From an uncultured Lachnospiraceae bacterium (lineage in GTDB: Bacteria > Bacillota > Clostridia > Lachnospirales > Lachnospiraceae), in assembly GCA_910578115.1 (NCBI GenBank), contig CAJTPO010000001.1:117852-181851 (forward strand): a stretch of DNA of 64,000 nt, in the 5' to 3' direction. The translations under genes were made by a program, and so were the position numbers. Positions 42,831-51,735 of this stretch are shown piece by piece. The first letter of the stretch is position 1; every line of letters starts with the position of its first letter. The notes under the pieces were generated by a model. That model saw nothing but the letters and a program-made list of their open reading frames with translations. It made no database searches and had not been told where the DNA came from.

Positions 42831-44632
42831 AAAAGATGTTGGACAGGATGTCTATGCAGAAGCGGATGATGATCTATTTCGCGGTGCCTTTGCTGATCAT
42901 ACAGACGGCAGTGGCCGCTGTCTTTTATCCTGTTCTGCTGGAAAAGTACAAAAATCAGCTGGACTATTCCCGGGAACAGTCCGTCAGCCAGGCGGTGTCT
43001 TTCGTGGGCAGTTATATTCACAATATGGAATATCTTGCGCAGATGGTAGAAAATAACGGGGAAATTCACGATATCCTTTCGGCTAAAGAATTTAACGGCG
43101 CCAGAAATCTGGATGATCAATATAGGGAATTCTATACGCTGAACAGGGCATTTGCCTCACTGGAATTCTCCAATTCTCTGTATCGGTTTGGTCTGTATAT
43201 CTCTGAGGATATCGTATATGTGAGTAATCAATACTATATTTTTCCGGATACCAGGCTGATAATGCGGGATGATTATGAACGGATGACGGAATATTTCGCT
43301 ATGGGCAGAGATTATCTGGCACACAGTGAGGAGAGGAAAGACGTCGGTTCCATGGATACCTACAGCATGTTGACGCTGTATCACCAGATCAGGGACAGCA
43401 GCGGTGAAAATGTGTTGGGCGTATGCAGTATCAGCATCGACGGGGAACGTCTGGTGCAGGTGATGGAGAATGCCAACATAACGTCCAACGGGCTGGTTTA
43501 TCTGGTCAATGCCGAGGGGGAAGGTGCGGTATCTTCCAATGCGGATCTGTTTGAGAAAATAGAGGAGCAGGATTCCTTTCTGCTCACGAAAGGGGAGCAG
43601 GCCTGGGAATCTGTCAGAGTGGGACGGACGGTTTACTATGCGGATCGGGAGCCGATAGAAGATACAGGCTGGCAGCTGGTGGCTTTGATCCCTGAAAGTG
43701 AGTATAACGGGCAGTTTCGCGGTCTGGTGCTGAGCGCTGCGGTGGCGGTGGTGGTCATGATGATCATGATCATGGGGGCATCTTACTTTTTGTCCAACTA
43801 TTATGTAGGCAGGTTGAAAAAACTGAGTATGGAAATGCAGCATCTGCAGGAAGGTGATCTCAATGTACAGCTGCCTTCGATCCAGCAGGGCGATGAGGTG
43901 GAAGAGGTATACCGGAACTTCAATTTTATGGTGGGAGAGGTACGCAGGCTGCTGCGGGAGCATTTTCAGCTCGGTAAGGATGCGAGGGTGGCGGAGCTTC
44001 GTGTTCTGCAGGCACAGATCAATCCGCATTTTCTGTACAATACACTGGATCTGATCAACTGGATCGCCATGGACTATGAGGCGGAGGATATCGAGAAGAT
44101 CGCGTGGAATCTGGCCCGTTTTTACCGGCTAAGCCTGAACCACGGCAAGGATCTGATCAGCATCGGTGAAGAGGTGGAGCATGTACAGGTATATGTCAAT
44201 ATCCAGAAATTCCACTATGACGATGCGGTTCATCTTAAGGTCGAGGTTCCGGAAGAACTGCGTTCTCTGGCGTGTCTGAATATTATTCTGCAGCCTTTCG
44301 TGGAGAATGCGATTTTGCACGGGATCGGAGAGAGGACGGAGATCAGGCAGTGTTCTATCGTGATCAGAGTAGCACGGCAGGGGGATGACATTCTTTTTAT
44401 GGTGAAGGACGACGGCCCCGGCATGACGCAGCAGCAGATGGAGGAGGTCACCGCCTGTAATATTGATCAGATCAAGGGCGGTTACGGGGTGAAGAATATC
44501 AATTTCAGGATAAAGTTATGTTTCGGAGAGGAATACGGCGTCAGATATGAGAGTGTGCTCGGAGAAGGGACAACGGCGTTTGTATTGATTCCGGCGATGA
44601 CGATAGAAGAGGCGGAGGAGAAAGTTATGTAA
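42827..44632 (+). CDS. Sensor histidine kinase, YesM type
   Basis: 601 residues: N-terminal membrane helix (MMIYFAVPLLIIQTAVAAVFYPV), extracytoplasmic dCache-like sensing region (about 40-295), second helix (LVLSAAVAVVVMMIMIMGASYFL), HAMP, His_kinase domain with INPHFLYNTLDLINW, and HATPase with VENAILHGIG and GGYGVKNI. It pairs with the regulator encoded just upstream. The likely signal is a sugar derived from a beta-glucan-like polymer, inferred only from the neighbouring glycosidases. Confidence 0.92.
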   Translation: MKKMLDRMSMQKRMMIYFAVPLLIIQTAVAAVFYPVLLEKYKNQLDYSREQSVSQAVSFVGSYIHNMEYLAQMVENNGEIHDILSAKEFNGARNLDDQYREFYTLNRAFASLEFSNSLYRFGLYISEDIVYVSNQYYIFPDTRLIMRDDYERMTEYFAMGRDYLAHSEERKDVGSMDTYSMLTLYHQIRDSSGENVLGVCSISIDGERLVQVMENANITSNGLVYLVNAEGEGAVSSNADLFEKIEEQDSFLLTKGEQAWESVRVGRTVYYADREPIEDTGWQLVALIPESEYNGQFRGLVLSAAVAVVVMMIMIMGASYFLSNYYVGRLKKLSMEMQHLQEGDLNVQLPSIQQGDEVEEVYRNFNFMVGEVRRLLREHFQLGKDARVAELRVLQAQINPHFLYNTLDLINWIAMDYEAEDIEKIAWNLARFYRLSLNHGKDLISIGEEVEHVQVYVNIQKFHYDDAVHLKVEVPEELRSLACLNIILQPFVENAILHGIGERTEIRQCSIVIRVARQGDDILFMVKDDGPGMTQQQMEEVTACNIDQIKGGYGVKNINFRIKLCFGEEYGVRYESVLGEGTTAFVLIPAMTIEEAEEKVM

Positions 44633-44704
44633 ACTATAGTAAACGAAATTTCTAATGTCGTTAACTATAACAGAAAAATACTGTATGTAGGTACTGTGGA
44701 TACC

Positions 44705-44730
44705 AGCAAGCCGAATGGCTTGCTTTTTTT
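44705..44730 (+). terminator. Terminator after the kinase gene
   Basis: AGCAAGCC (44705-44712) pairs perfectly with GGCTTGCT (44717-44724) followed by TTTTTTT. A second imperfect inverted repeat (44635-44646 with 44658-44669) lies upstream. Confidence 0.9.
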
Positions 44731-44804
44731 GTGTATTTTGTCGGGAAAAATAAACAGGAAATAAAAAAACATAAAATATTCCTTAATTTCGTAATTTTAC
44801 TATA

Positions 44805-44833
44805 TTCAAACTGCACAAAGGATTTCCTATAAT
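44805..44833 (+). promoter_or_regulatory. Promoter of the second sugar-transport operon
   Basis: TTCAAA (44805-44810) and TATAAT (44828-44833) with a 17-bp spacer, behind the terminator. The weak -35 fits a promoter that needs an activator, presumably the regulator at 41340. Confidence 0.55.
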
Positions 44834-44918
44834 TTCTATAGCATTTGTTTAACATAAAGAGAAGGAACAAATTTTGTGTGGACAGATGAAATTTAATATT
44901 TCAGTAAGGAGGGTATCC

Positions 44919-45839
44919 ATGAAAAAAGAAGGCTTCTTATATGAATTTAAGAAGAACAAAGCACTTTTTGCCATGGCGGCGCCGGCGTTTATTCTGGTTC
45001 TCGTCATGCAGTATTTTCCCATGAGCGGCCTGATCCTGGCATTCAAAGAGTATCAGTACAATCTGGGTGTGTTCGGCAGTCCCTTTAACGGGCTGCAAAA
45101 CTTCGGTTACCTGTTCAATTCAGGAACCGGCTGGTTGATCACCAGAAATACGATCCTCTACAATCTGCTGAATCTGGTGACTTCCCAGCTGCTCGCAGTG
45201 GTGATCGCGATCTTTATCACGGAAATACGGGCAAAATATTTTAAGAAAGTAACACAGACAGTCATTCTTCTGCCGTATTTCATTTCGTGGGTTGTAGTCG
45301 GCGTATTCGTATTCTCTATCTTCAACTATGAGACAGGGCTGATCAATACCATGATCAATGCCATCGGCGGCGAGAAGGTTAACTTCTACATGATGCCCAC
45401 GGCATGGCCGGTTATCATCTGTGCGTTTAACGCATGGAAATGGACAGGATACAATTCCGTTATTTATATTGCGGCCGTGACGGGTGTAGACGGAGAGATC
45501 AATGAGGCGGCCGAGATCGACGGCGCTACGATCTTCCAGCGGATCCGTTACATAACCTTACCCTCTATCAGACCTACGCTTGTGACGATGGTCCTGCTGC
45601 AGGTGGGACGAATCCTGCGCGGCGATTTCGAGATGTTCTACCAGATCGTCGGCAACAATGGACAGCTGTTTAACGCGACAGATGTTATTGATACCTATGT
45701 ATTCCGTTCCCTGATTACAAATCCTGATATCGGTATGACAGCGGCGGCTACGTTCTACCAGTCAGTACTCTGCTTCGCGATCATCATGATCGTCAATACG
45801 GTTGTGAAGAAGATTGACGAAGACTACGCGCTGTTCTAA
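44919..45839 (+). CDS. ABC sugar transporter permease, LplB type
   Basis: 306-residue membrane protein with about six spans and EAA motif NEAAEIDGATIFQRIRYITLP. The N-terminus FKKNKALFAMAAPAFILVLVMQYFPMSG is typical of LplB/YteP permeases of polysaccharide importers. Start ATG 44919 behind AAGGAGGG; the frame opens to 44874 but that lacks a ribosome binding site. No ATPase gene is present in the locus. Confidence 0.92.
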   Translation: MKKEGFLYEFKKNKALFAMAAPAFILVLVMQYFPMSGLILAFKEYQYNLGVFGSPFNGLQNFGYLFNSGTGWLITRNTILYNLLNLVTSQLLAVVIAIFITEIRAKYFKKVTQTVILLPYFISWVVVGVFVFSIFNYETGLINTMINAIGGEKVNFYMMPTAWPVIICAFNAWKWTGYNSVIYIAAVTGVDGEINEAAEIDGATIFQRIRYITLPSIRPTLVTMVLLQVGRILRGDFEMFYQIVGNNGQLFNATDVIDTYVFRSLITNPDIGMTAAATFYQSVLCFAIIMIVNTVVKKIDEDYALF

Positions 45840-45852
45840 GAGGAGGGACATT

Positions 45853-46779
45853 ATGGCTAATAAAGATAAAGATTTAATGATGTCGGCGCCGCGCAATATC
45901 AAGCTGAGCGCGTCATCCAAAGTATTCTATGTGATCTGTTATGCGATCGTGGCGGTCATCGCCGTGATCTGTCTGATCCCGTTCCTGCTTCTTATTTCCG
46001 GTTCCTTTACGGCGGAGCAGTGGATCAGCTTCCACGGATTCAGCCTGCTGCCGGGAGAGTTCTCCACGGAGGCGTACAACATTATCTTCAAGACGCCGGA
46101 ACGGATCTTCCGGGCATACGGCGTATCCATTTTCATCACGCTGGTGGGCACGGTACTGGGCCTGCTGCTGACGACGATTACGGCTTACGTGATCAGCCGT
46201 AAGGACTTTAAATATAGAAATGTACTGTCATTCTTCTTCTATTTCACGACGCTGTTTAACGGCGGAATGGTCAGCACCTACATTTTCTATATCCAGTATC
46301 TGCATTTGCGGGACAATATGCTGGCGCTGATCCTGCCCGGTATGTTCAATGTTTTCTATCTGTTGATCATGAGGACCTTTGTCAATAATATACCGTTCTC
46401 GCTGGTGGAATCCGCGAAACTGGACGGAGCGGGTGAGTGGAGGATCTTCTTTACCATCATCTTCCCGCTTTTGAAGTCCGGACTGGCGACCATCGGCCTG
46501 TTCCTGGCACTTGGTTACTGGAATGACTGGTATAATGCGATGCTGTATATGAGCACCGAGGAGAAATATCCGCTGCAGTATATGTTGTATTCCATTCAGC
46601 AGCAGACCCAGGCGCTTGCCAGAATTGCCGCACAGGCCGGCATACAGGTGGCAAATCTGCCGTCTAACTCCTTAAAACTGGCAATGGCAGTGGTTGCGAC
46701 CGGACCGATCGTTATCGTCTATCCGTTCGTACAGAGGTACTTTATCGCAGGTATTACGATCGGCTCCGTGAAGGGCTAA
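45853..46779 (+). CDS. ABC sugar transporter permease, YtcP/LplC type
   Basis: 308-residue partner of the LplB-type permease, with six spans, EAA motif SAKLDGAGEWRIFFTIIFPLLK and the family's end YPFVQRYFIAGITIGSVKG. AGAGGAGGG precedes ATG 45853, 13 nt after the upstream stop, so co-translation is likely. Confidence 0.92.
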   Translation: MANKDKDLMMSAPRNIKLSASSKVFYVICYAIVAVIAVICLIPFLLLISGSFTAEQWISFHGFSLLPGEFSTEAYNIIFKTPERIFRAYGVSIFITLVGTVLGLLLTTITAYVISRKDFKYRNVLSFFFYFTTLFNGGMVSTYIFYIQYLHLRDNMLALILPGMFNVFYLLIMRTFVNNIPFSLVESAKLDGAGEWRIFFTIIFPLLKSGLATIGLFLALGYWNDWYNAMLYMSTEEKYPLQYMLYSIQQQTQALARIAAQAGIQVANLPSNSLKLAMAVVATGPIVIVYPFVQRYFIAGITIGSVKG

Positions 46780-46860
46780 AGGACAGGATTTTGTTGGTAC
46801 AGCCAAGTTATTTGGCAGCAAATAAATTATGCAATGATAACCATAAGGAGGTAAAAAAGA

Positions 46861-48396
46861 ATGAAAAAGAAACTGGTTGCAGTATTACTTGCAGCAACAA
46901 TGTCGCTTGGTCTGCTTGCAGGCTGTGGAGGTTCAGGCGGAGCGTCTTCCTCAGGAGATGCAGCGTCTTCGGGAAGCTCCTCAGAGGCAGGCGCAACGGG
47001 AGAGGTTGACACGTCCAAAGAGGTGGAACTGGTGATGTACGTGATCAGTGACAGACCGGCCGGACAGGATATTGTGGACGAGAATCTGAATACCCTGTTG
47101 AAGGAAAAGCTGAATTGTACTTTGAAGATCAACTGGATCGGCTGGGCGGAGTATGCACAGAAGTATCCGCTGCTGTTCTCATCGGGTGAAGAGTTTGATA
47201 TGGCATATTGTGCAGGCTGGCTTGGTTTTGCAAACCTGGCACAGAGAGGCGCATTTATGGCATTGGATGATCTGCTTCCTGCCTATGCGCCGGATAACTA
47301 TGCAATGCACTCCGAATCCGCGCTGCAGCAGGCAACGATCAACGGCAAACTGTATGCAGTTCCTACGCTGCTGCCTACGTACACGACTTACGGAAGCATT
47401 TACCGTGGTGATATCGCGGCGGAAGCAGGCATTACGGGGCCGATCGATACGTTTGAGAAGGTAGAAGAGTTTGCGGATTATGTGGTTGCAAATCATCCGG
47501 AGATGGAAGCGCTTGACCAGTATTCGGCAGGACCGGAGCTGTCTCTTGTGTGGACGAGAATGGACGGCCTTATGGATGTTGATTCCAACATGCGTTATCT
47601 GTTCTATGATCCTTCGGAAGAGCATCCGACAGTCAAGGCGATCTATGATCTTGATGGGGTGACAGAGTTTTATCAGATGTGTAAGGAGTGGTGCGATAAG
47701 GGATATTGGAGTAAGTCCGCACTGGCTGATACGGATTCCCAGAAGACACAGAATGGTAAAGCAGCTATGCGTTTCCATAATATCGACTCCTGGTCAAGTC
47801 TCTGTGTGTTGCATCCGGAATGGGATTTCCAGTATGGCCCGATGACAAAAGACATTGCACATCTGCCGTATACGCAGGATTGCATGGTTATCTCCAACAC
47901 GGCGAAGAATCCGGAGAGAGCGTTGGCGTTCTGGAATCTGCTGACCACAGATCAGGAAGTATATGACGCGCTGTACTACGGTGTGCTTGGAACAAGCTAT
48001 GAGCTGAACGACGAAGGACAGTTCACGATCCTGGACACCGATCTGTATGCGACCAATGCAATGTGGGCAGCACGTACCATGGATCTGAACCGTAACCAGG
48101 CCGGTGTACCCGAGACTTATGATACCCTGCGGCAGGAATGGGAAGGAAAGATCAAGGAAGGCGTCGGAGCCGAGAAATTTACCGGTTTTGTCATGGATAC
48201 TTCCAGCATCAGCACGGAAGTTGCGGCATGTACCAATGCGAGACAGCAGTATGGCTGGCCGTTGGAGCTGGGTTATACAGATAATGTAGAAGCATCGATC
48301 GAGGAATACAAAACTGCAATGCAGGCTGCAGGAATCGATAAGGTGATCGCAGAGTGTCAGAAACAGCTGGATGCCTATCTGGAGAGTCTGAACTAA
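46861..48396 (+). CDS. Extracellular solute-binding lipoprotein, LplA type
   Basis: 511 residues with signal peptide and lipobox (LGLLAGCGGS), a Ser/Gly linker, and a binding domain of the large LplA/YtcQ form that handles oligosaccharides. ATAAGGAGGT precedes ATG 46861. A terminator at 48449-48485 follows, so the GH30 and GH5 genes may be transcribed by read-through or separately. The substrate is probably a glucan-type oligosaccharide, inferred from GH30/GH5 downstream. Confidence 0.92.
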   Translation: MKKKLVAVLLAATMSLGLLAGCGGSGGASSSGDAASSGSSSEAGATGEVDTSKEVELVMYVISDRPAGQDIVDENLNTLLKEKLNCTLKINWIGWAEYAQKYPLLFSSGEEFDMAYCAGWLGFANLAQRGAFMALDDLLPAYAPDNYAMHSESALQQATINGKLYAVPTLLPTYTTYGSIYRGDIAAEAGITGPIDTFEKVEEFADYVVANHPEMEALDQYSAGPELSLVWTRMDGLMDVDSNMRYLFYDPSEEHPTVKAIYDLDGVTEFYQMCKEWCDKGYWSKSALADTDSQKTQNGKAAMRFHNIDSWSSLCVLHPEWDFQYGPMTKDIAHLPYTQDCMVISNTAKNPERALAFWNLLTTDQEVYDALYYGVLGTSYELNDEGQFTILDTDLYATNAMWAARTMDLNRNQAGVPETYDTLRQEWEGKIKEGVGAEKFTGFVMDTSSISTEVAACTNARQQYGWPLELGYTDNVEASIEEYKTAMQAAGIDKVIAECQKQLDAYLESLN

Positions 48397-48448
48397 GAGA
48401 CGATTACAGGCTATATAGAATGACGGAATGATTGTGTTAAGGGATATT

Positions 48449-48485
48449 GGGGTTGATGAGTGATTTGTCAACCCCTCTTTTTTTA
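48449..48485 (+). terminator. Terminator after the binding-protein gene
   Basis: GGGGTTGA (48449-48456) pairs perfectly with TCAACCCC (48468-48475), followed by a T-rich run. It lies between the transporter genes and the glycosidase genes of the same locus. Confidence 0.9.
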
Positions 48486-48517
48486 AAAGGAAAAATAAAC
48501 AGGATCCGATGAAGAGT

Positions 48518-48547
48518 GCAGCGGTGAGGGGAAGGTGTCCTCACTGC
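48518..48547 (+). promoter_or_regulatory. First hairpin of the GH30 leader
   Basis: GCAG-GGTGAGG pairs with CCTCAC-TGC with a one-base bulge. It is followed by CTTCGGAATGGAGGAAGGTTG (48555-48574 region), which looks like a ribosome binding site and TTG start for a 27-codon frame. That frame is probably a by-product of the repeat rather than a gene. Confidence 0.45.
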
Positions 48548-48571
48548 AAAGCGCTTCGGAATGGAGGAAGG

Positions 48572-48664
48572 TTGAAAAATCACACTGATGTGCTGATTTT
48601 TCAACTGCGAGTTTGTGCCGGAGCCACAAACTCGAGATCGCAGAGCCAAATTTAAAATTTGGCT
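48572..48664 (+). repeat. Three stacked perfect hairpins before GH30 (repeat copy C)
   Basis: TTGAAAAATCA/TGATTTTTCAA (48572-48582, 48594-48604), CGAGTTTGTG/CACAAACTCG (48608-48617, 48625-48634) and AGCCAAATTT/AAATTTGGCT (48644-48653, 48655-48664). The middle one shares GCCACAAACTCG with repeat B at 24918-25030. The 309-bp gap 48397-48705 holds only these, the terminator and the GH30 ribosome binding site; I saw no convincing promoter. Confidence 0.8.
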
Positions 48665-48705
48665 CGCGGCCTTCGCAAAAGAACTGCTTCGGCATGGAGG
48701 TAAGA

Positions 48706-50055
48706 ATGAAAAAAGCAACAATGTACACAACGATACTGGGCAGTGACGGCGTCAGGCAGGAAACCTACGAGACGAGTCTGGTGCCCGACAGTAAGGCGCA
48801 GGAGATGGATGTGGTGAATGTATATCCCCGCAAGCGGTATCAGGTCATACAGGGCTTTGGTGCGGCGCTCACGGAGTCGGCCGGTTACACGCTGGCGCGG
48901 ATGAGCAGGGAGAAACAGAAAGAGATCGTAGAGTCCTGTTACGGCAGGGACGGGCTCGGTTATACGCTTGGCAGAATACATATGGACAGCTGTGATTTTT
49001 CCATCAGCAACTACTGTGCGGTGGAAGATCCCGGGGATGCCGCGTTTGGTGATTTTACACTGGAACGGGATGCGAAATATGTAAAGCCGTTAATCAAAAT
49101 GGCGGAGGAAGCGTTGGGACAGCCGGTATCGCTGCTGCTTTCCCCCTGGTCGCCGCCGGCTTTTATGAAAGAGACCGGCGTGCGCAATGGTGGCGGACAC
49201 CTGCGCAGGGAATGTTATCAGGCCTATGCGGATTATGTGGTGAAGTATATCACGGCGTATCAGAAACGGGGCATACAAATTTCCTGTATGACGGTGCAGA
49301 ATGAGCCTCTGGCCGTCCAGACATGGGATTCCTGCGAGTATACGGCGGAGGAAGAGAAGGAATTCCTGCGGGATTATCTGTATCCGGCGCTGAAAGAGAA
49401 CGGGCTTGCGCATGTGAAACTGTATATCTGGGATCACAACAAGGAACGGGTTTATGAGCGGGCCTGTGAGATCGTGGATGAGACGACCAGGGACATGGTG
49501 GCAGGCGTGGCTTATCACTGGTATTCGGGAGATCATTTTGCGACTTTGCAGATGGTGCGGGAGGACTTCCCGGAACTGCTTTTGATGCGCAGCGAGGGCT
49601 GCGTAGAGTACGCGCGGGGTGCGGAACATGTGCCGGACGATATGCGCCATGCCAGACTGTACGCTCATGATCTGATCGGGGATCTGAACCATGGAATGAA
49701 CAGCTGGCTGGACTGGAACCTTGTGCTGGACGAACAGGGCGGCCCCAACCATGTGGGGAATTTCTGTAACGCGCCGGTGATGTGCGATACGACCACAGAC
49801 ACGGTGGAAGTGAAACCCATGTTCCATGCCATCGGACAGTTCAGTAAATATATCAGGCCGGGTGCGGTGCGGATCGGGTGCTCCAGCTTTTCACCGGAGG
49901 TGGAAGTGACTGCGGCGCAGAATCCGGACGGTTCCGTGGCGGTGGTGATCCTGTACACCGGTCAGGGCAGGAAGATGATCCATCTGCGTACAGAGGGGAT
50001 GATCACGAGAGTCGTTGTACCGGAGAACAGTATTTCGACGGTTGTTTTGGAGTAA
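48706..50055 (+). CDS. Glycoside hydrolase family 30
   Basis: 449-residue cytosolic enzyme (no signal peptide). The family opening IQGFGAALTESAG, the acid/base Glu in TVQNEP (about 200) and nucleophile Glu in LMRSEGC (about 297) are present, with the C-terminal beta domain (VEVTAAQNPDGSVAVVILYTG). GH30 includes glucosylceramidases, beta-1,6-glucanases and xylan-active enzymes; here a beta-glucosidic oligosaccharide is the best guess because of the adjacent GH5. Start ATG 48706 behind GGAGG; the frame opens to 48613 through the hairpins. Confidence 0.9.
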   Translation: MKKATMYTTILGSDGVRQETYETSLVPDSKAQEMDVVNVYPRKRYQVIQGFGAALTESAGYTLARMSREKQKEIVESCYGRDGLGYTLGRIHMDSCDFSISNYCAVEDPGDAAFGDFTLERDAKYVKPLIKMAEEALGQPVSLLLSPWSPPAFMKETGVRNGGGHLRRECYQAYADYVVKYITAYQKRGIQISCMTVQNEPLAVQTWDSCEYTAEEEKEFLRDYLYPALKENGLAHVKLYIWDHNKERVYERACEIVDETTRDMVAGVAYHWYSGDHFATLQMVREDFPELLLMRSEGCVEYARGAEHVPDDMRHARLYAHDLIGDLNHGMNSWLDWNLVLDEQGGPNHVGNFCNAPVMCDTTTDTVEVKPMFHAIGQFSKYIRPGAVRIGCSSFSPEVEVTAAQNPDGSVAVVILYTGQGRKMIHLRTEGMITRVVVPENSISTVVLE

Positions 50056-50075
50056 GGAAGAAGGAGGGGAAAATC

Positions 50076-51242
50076 ATGTATATCAAAGGTGTTAATCTGG
50101 GAAACTGGCTTGTATTGGAGAAATGGATGAGCCCGGGACTTTTTGCGGGGACGACGGCGGAGGATGAATATTATCTGCCTGCCCGGCTTCCGCGGGATGT
50201 GTATGAGGCGCGGATCAGAACCCACCGCGCGGAGTATATCACGGAGCGGGATTTTACGCGGATCAAAGCCATGGGCATGAATACCGTGCGGATTCCGGTG
50301 CCGTATTTTATCTTCGGGGACAGGGAACCCTTTATCGGTTGTGTGGAAGAGCTGGATCGTGCTTTTTGCTGGGCGGAGCGCTATGGACTTAAGATCCTGG
50401 TGGATCTGCATACCGCGCCGGACAGCCAGAACGGTTTCGACAACGGCGGTATCAGCGGTGTGTGCAAGTGGTCTCAGGAGCCGGAGGAAGTGGAGTTTGA
50501 GCTGACCGTGCTGGAGCGGCTGGCTAAGCGGTACGGCCACAGAGAAGGGCTGTGGGGCATTGAAGTGATCAATGAGCCGATCACGGAAGAAATCTGGAAC
50601 CAGATGGATGTGCCGGCGCGTTATCCGGCAGTGGATCCGAAGAAGGCGGAAGGAACAAGGCCCAATACGCTGGCGTTCATCCGGCAGTTCTATCTGGATG
50701 CCTATGACCGTCTGCGCAGATATCTGCCGGAGGAAAAGTGCGTGGTGATCCACGATGCGTTCCTGCTGAAAGCATGGAAAGATTTCATGCGCGAAGACAA
50801 GTATAAGAACGTGGTGCTGGATACGCACCAGTATCTGATGATGGCGGAAGGGATGGGCTGCGAGCAGACCGTAGAAGGCTATTTGAAGTTCATCAAGGAG
50901 AATTACGAGGCCGATATCCGGGAGATGCAGCAGTACTTCCCGGTGATCTGCGGCGAGTGGTGTCTCTTCAACTCATTGGCGGTGGGAAAAGACACGAAGG
51001 GCGGTCAGACCGTGCTAAACGGTCAGGAAGGCATGTCAAAAGAGAGTATCAGTGACGCGGAGAAGAAGCAAATCTACAGGGCGCTGGCGGATGCACAGCT
51101 GGAAGCATGGAAGGCAGGCATCGGCTATTTCTACTGGAGCTACAAACTGCTTGTCGATACCGTGAACGAGACCGGCTGGGTAGGCTGGGACAGCTGGGAT
51201 CTTGGCCGGTGCGTTGATTTCGGGTGGTTTCCGGTGGAGTGA
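50076..51242 (+). CDS. Glycoside hydrolase family 5, exo-beta-1,3-glucanase-like
   Basis: 388-residue TIM-barrel glycosidase without a signal peptide. The opening GVNLGNWLVLEKWM and the block HTAPDSQNGFDNGG closely follow fungal-type exo-1,3-glucanases. Acid/base Glu lies in EVINEPIT (about 167) and nucleophile Glu in VICGEWC (about 294). AAGGAGGGG precedes ATG 50076, 20 bp after GH30. Together the two enzymes could finish imported beta-1,3/1,6-linked glucooligosaccharides to glucose. Activity is inferred, not shown. Confidence 0.9.
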   Translation: MYIKGVNLGNWLVLEKWMSPGLFAGTTAEDEYYLPARLPRDVYEARIRTHRAEYITERDFTRIKAMGMNTVRIPVPYFIFGDREPFIGCVEELDRAFCWAERYGLKILVDLHTAPDSQNGFDNGGISGVCKWSQEPEEVEFELTVLERLAKRYGHREGLWGIEVINEPITEEIWNQMDVPARYPAVDPKKAEGTRPNTLAFIRQFYLDAYDRLRRYLPEEKCVVIHDAFLLKAWKDFMREDKYKNVVLDTHQYLMMAEGMGCEQTVEGYLKFIKENYEADIREMQQYFPVICGEWCLFNSLAVGKDTKGGQTVLNGQEGMSKESISDAEKKQIYRALADAQLEAWKAGIGYFYWSYKLLVDTVNETGWVGWDSWDLGRCVDFGWFPVE

Positions 51243-51254
51243 CCTGCCGGTATG

Positions 51255-51297
51255 TATATTGGGGAAGCGGCAGAGAGATCTGCCGTTTCCTGCTGCA
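51255..51297 (+). repeat. Hairpin repeat family 2, copy 2
   Basis: GGAAGCGGCAGA pairs with TCTGCCGTTTCC (51263-51290) with one mismatch. Sequence and flanks match 16136-16178. Here it lies after GH5 and may act as a weak terminator. Confidence 0.6.
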
Positions 51298-51369
51298 AGT
51301 CGGGACTCAGATGGTATGCTTAGTCTGTCAATCCAGATTGTATATTTAAACTATATTTATAAAAAGGTA

Positions 51370-51398
51370 TTGCAATGGCAGGGAGATTCTGCTATAGT
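51370..51398 (+). promoter_or_regulatory. Promoter-like site with no intact gene behind it
   Basis: TTGCAA (51370-51375) and TATAGT (51393-51398) with a 17-bp spacer. It points into the disrupted reading frames at 51416-51687. Confidence 0.5.
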
Positions 51399-51415
51399 AG
51401 ATTTATCAATTCAAG

Positions 51416-51687
51416 GTGAAGCTCTTATTTCTATCAGGCGGCGCTGCCCGACAGTGCCTGCATGAAGGAAATCTGCATCGGCATTTCGCCGTATATTCAC
51501 GGAAGAAGAAATCAAATAAGGCAGGCAGAGAGGAAGCCGGCAGTTTATCCGTGCGGCTTGGAAAGTTGAGATGCTTCAGGAATACAATGCCACAAAAGAA
51601 AATGCAGTGATTAAATTACAGGCCAAATTTCCCCAAAACGCCGGGCTGGCGGCGGAAATCGTGGAGAGATACTGGCAGGAGAACTGA
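51416..51687 (+). pseudogene. Disrupted coding remnant
   Basis: No continuous frame spans this piece. From ATG 51571, behind GGAAAG, a 38-codon frame reads MLQEYNATKENAVIKLQAKF and ends AGLAAEIVERYWQEN. It looks like the C-terminus of a helical protein and extends upstream in frame (RQFIRAAWKVE) to a stop codon. A different frame (GTG 51416) covers the first 64 codons. This pattern suggests a gene decayed by frameshift, but I do not recognise the family, and it could instead be a genuine 38-residue protein. The rest of the 51243-51871 gap holds repeat copy 2 and two promoter-like sites. Confidence 0.35.
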
Positions 51688-51706
51688 GTTGTGCGATGCC
51701 TTAATA

Positions 51707-51735
51707 TTCCATAGTATTCTTCTATTGTTTATAAT
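51707..51735 (+). promoter_or_regulatory. Possible promoter of the Spo0A-C gene
   Basis: TTCCAT (51707-51712) and TATAAT (51730-51735) with a 17-bp spacer, about 137 bp before the start codon. TGTCGGAA just downstream is one base longer than a 0A box (TGNCGAA) and is not counted as one. Confidence 0.45.

Noticed and set aside
48613..48705. N-terminal extension of the GH30 protein
   Set aside because: The extra codons are hairpin sequence; GGAGG before ATG 48706 and family length support the shorter form.
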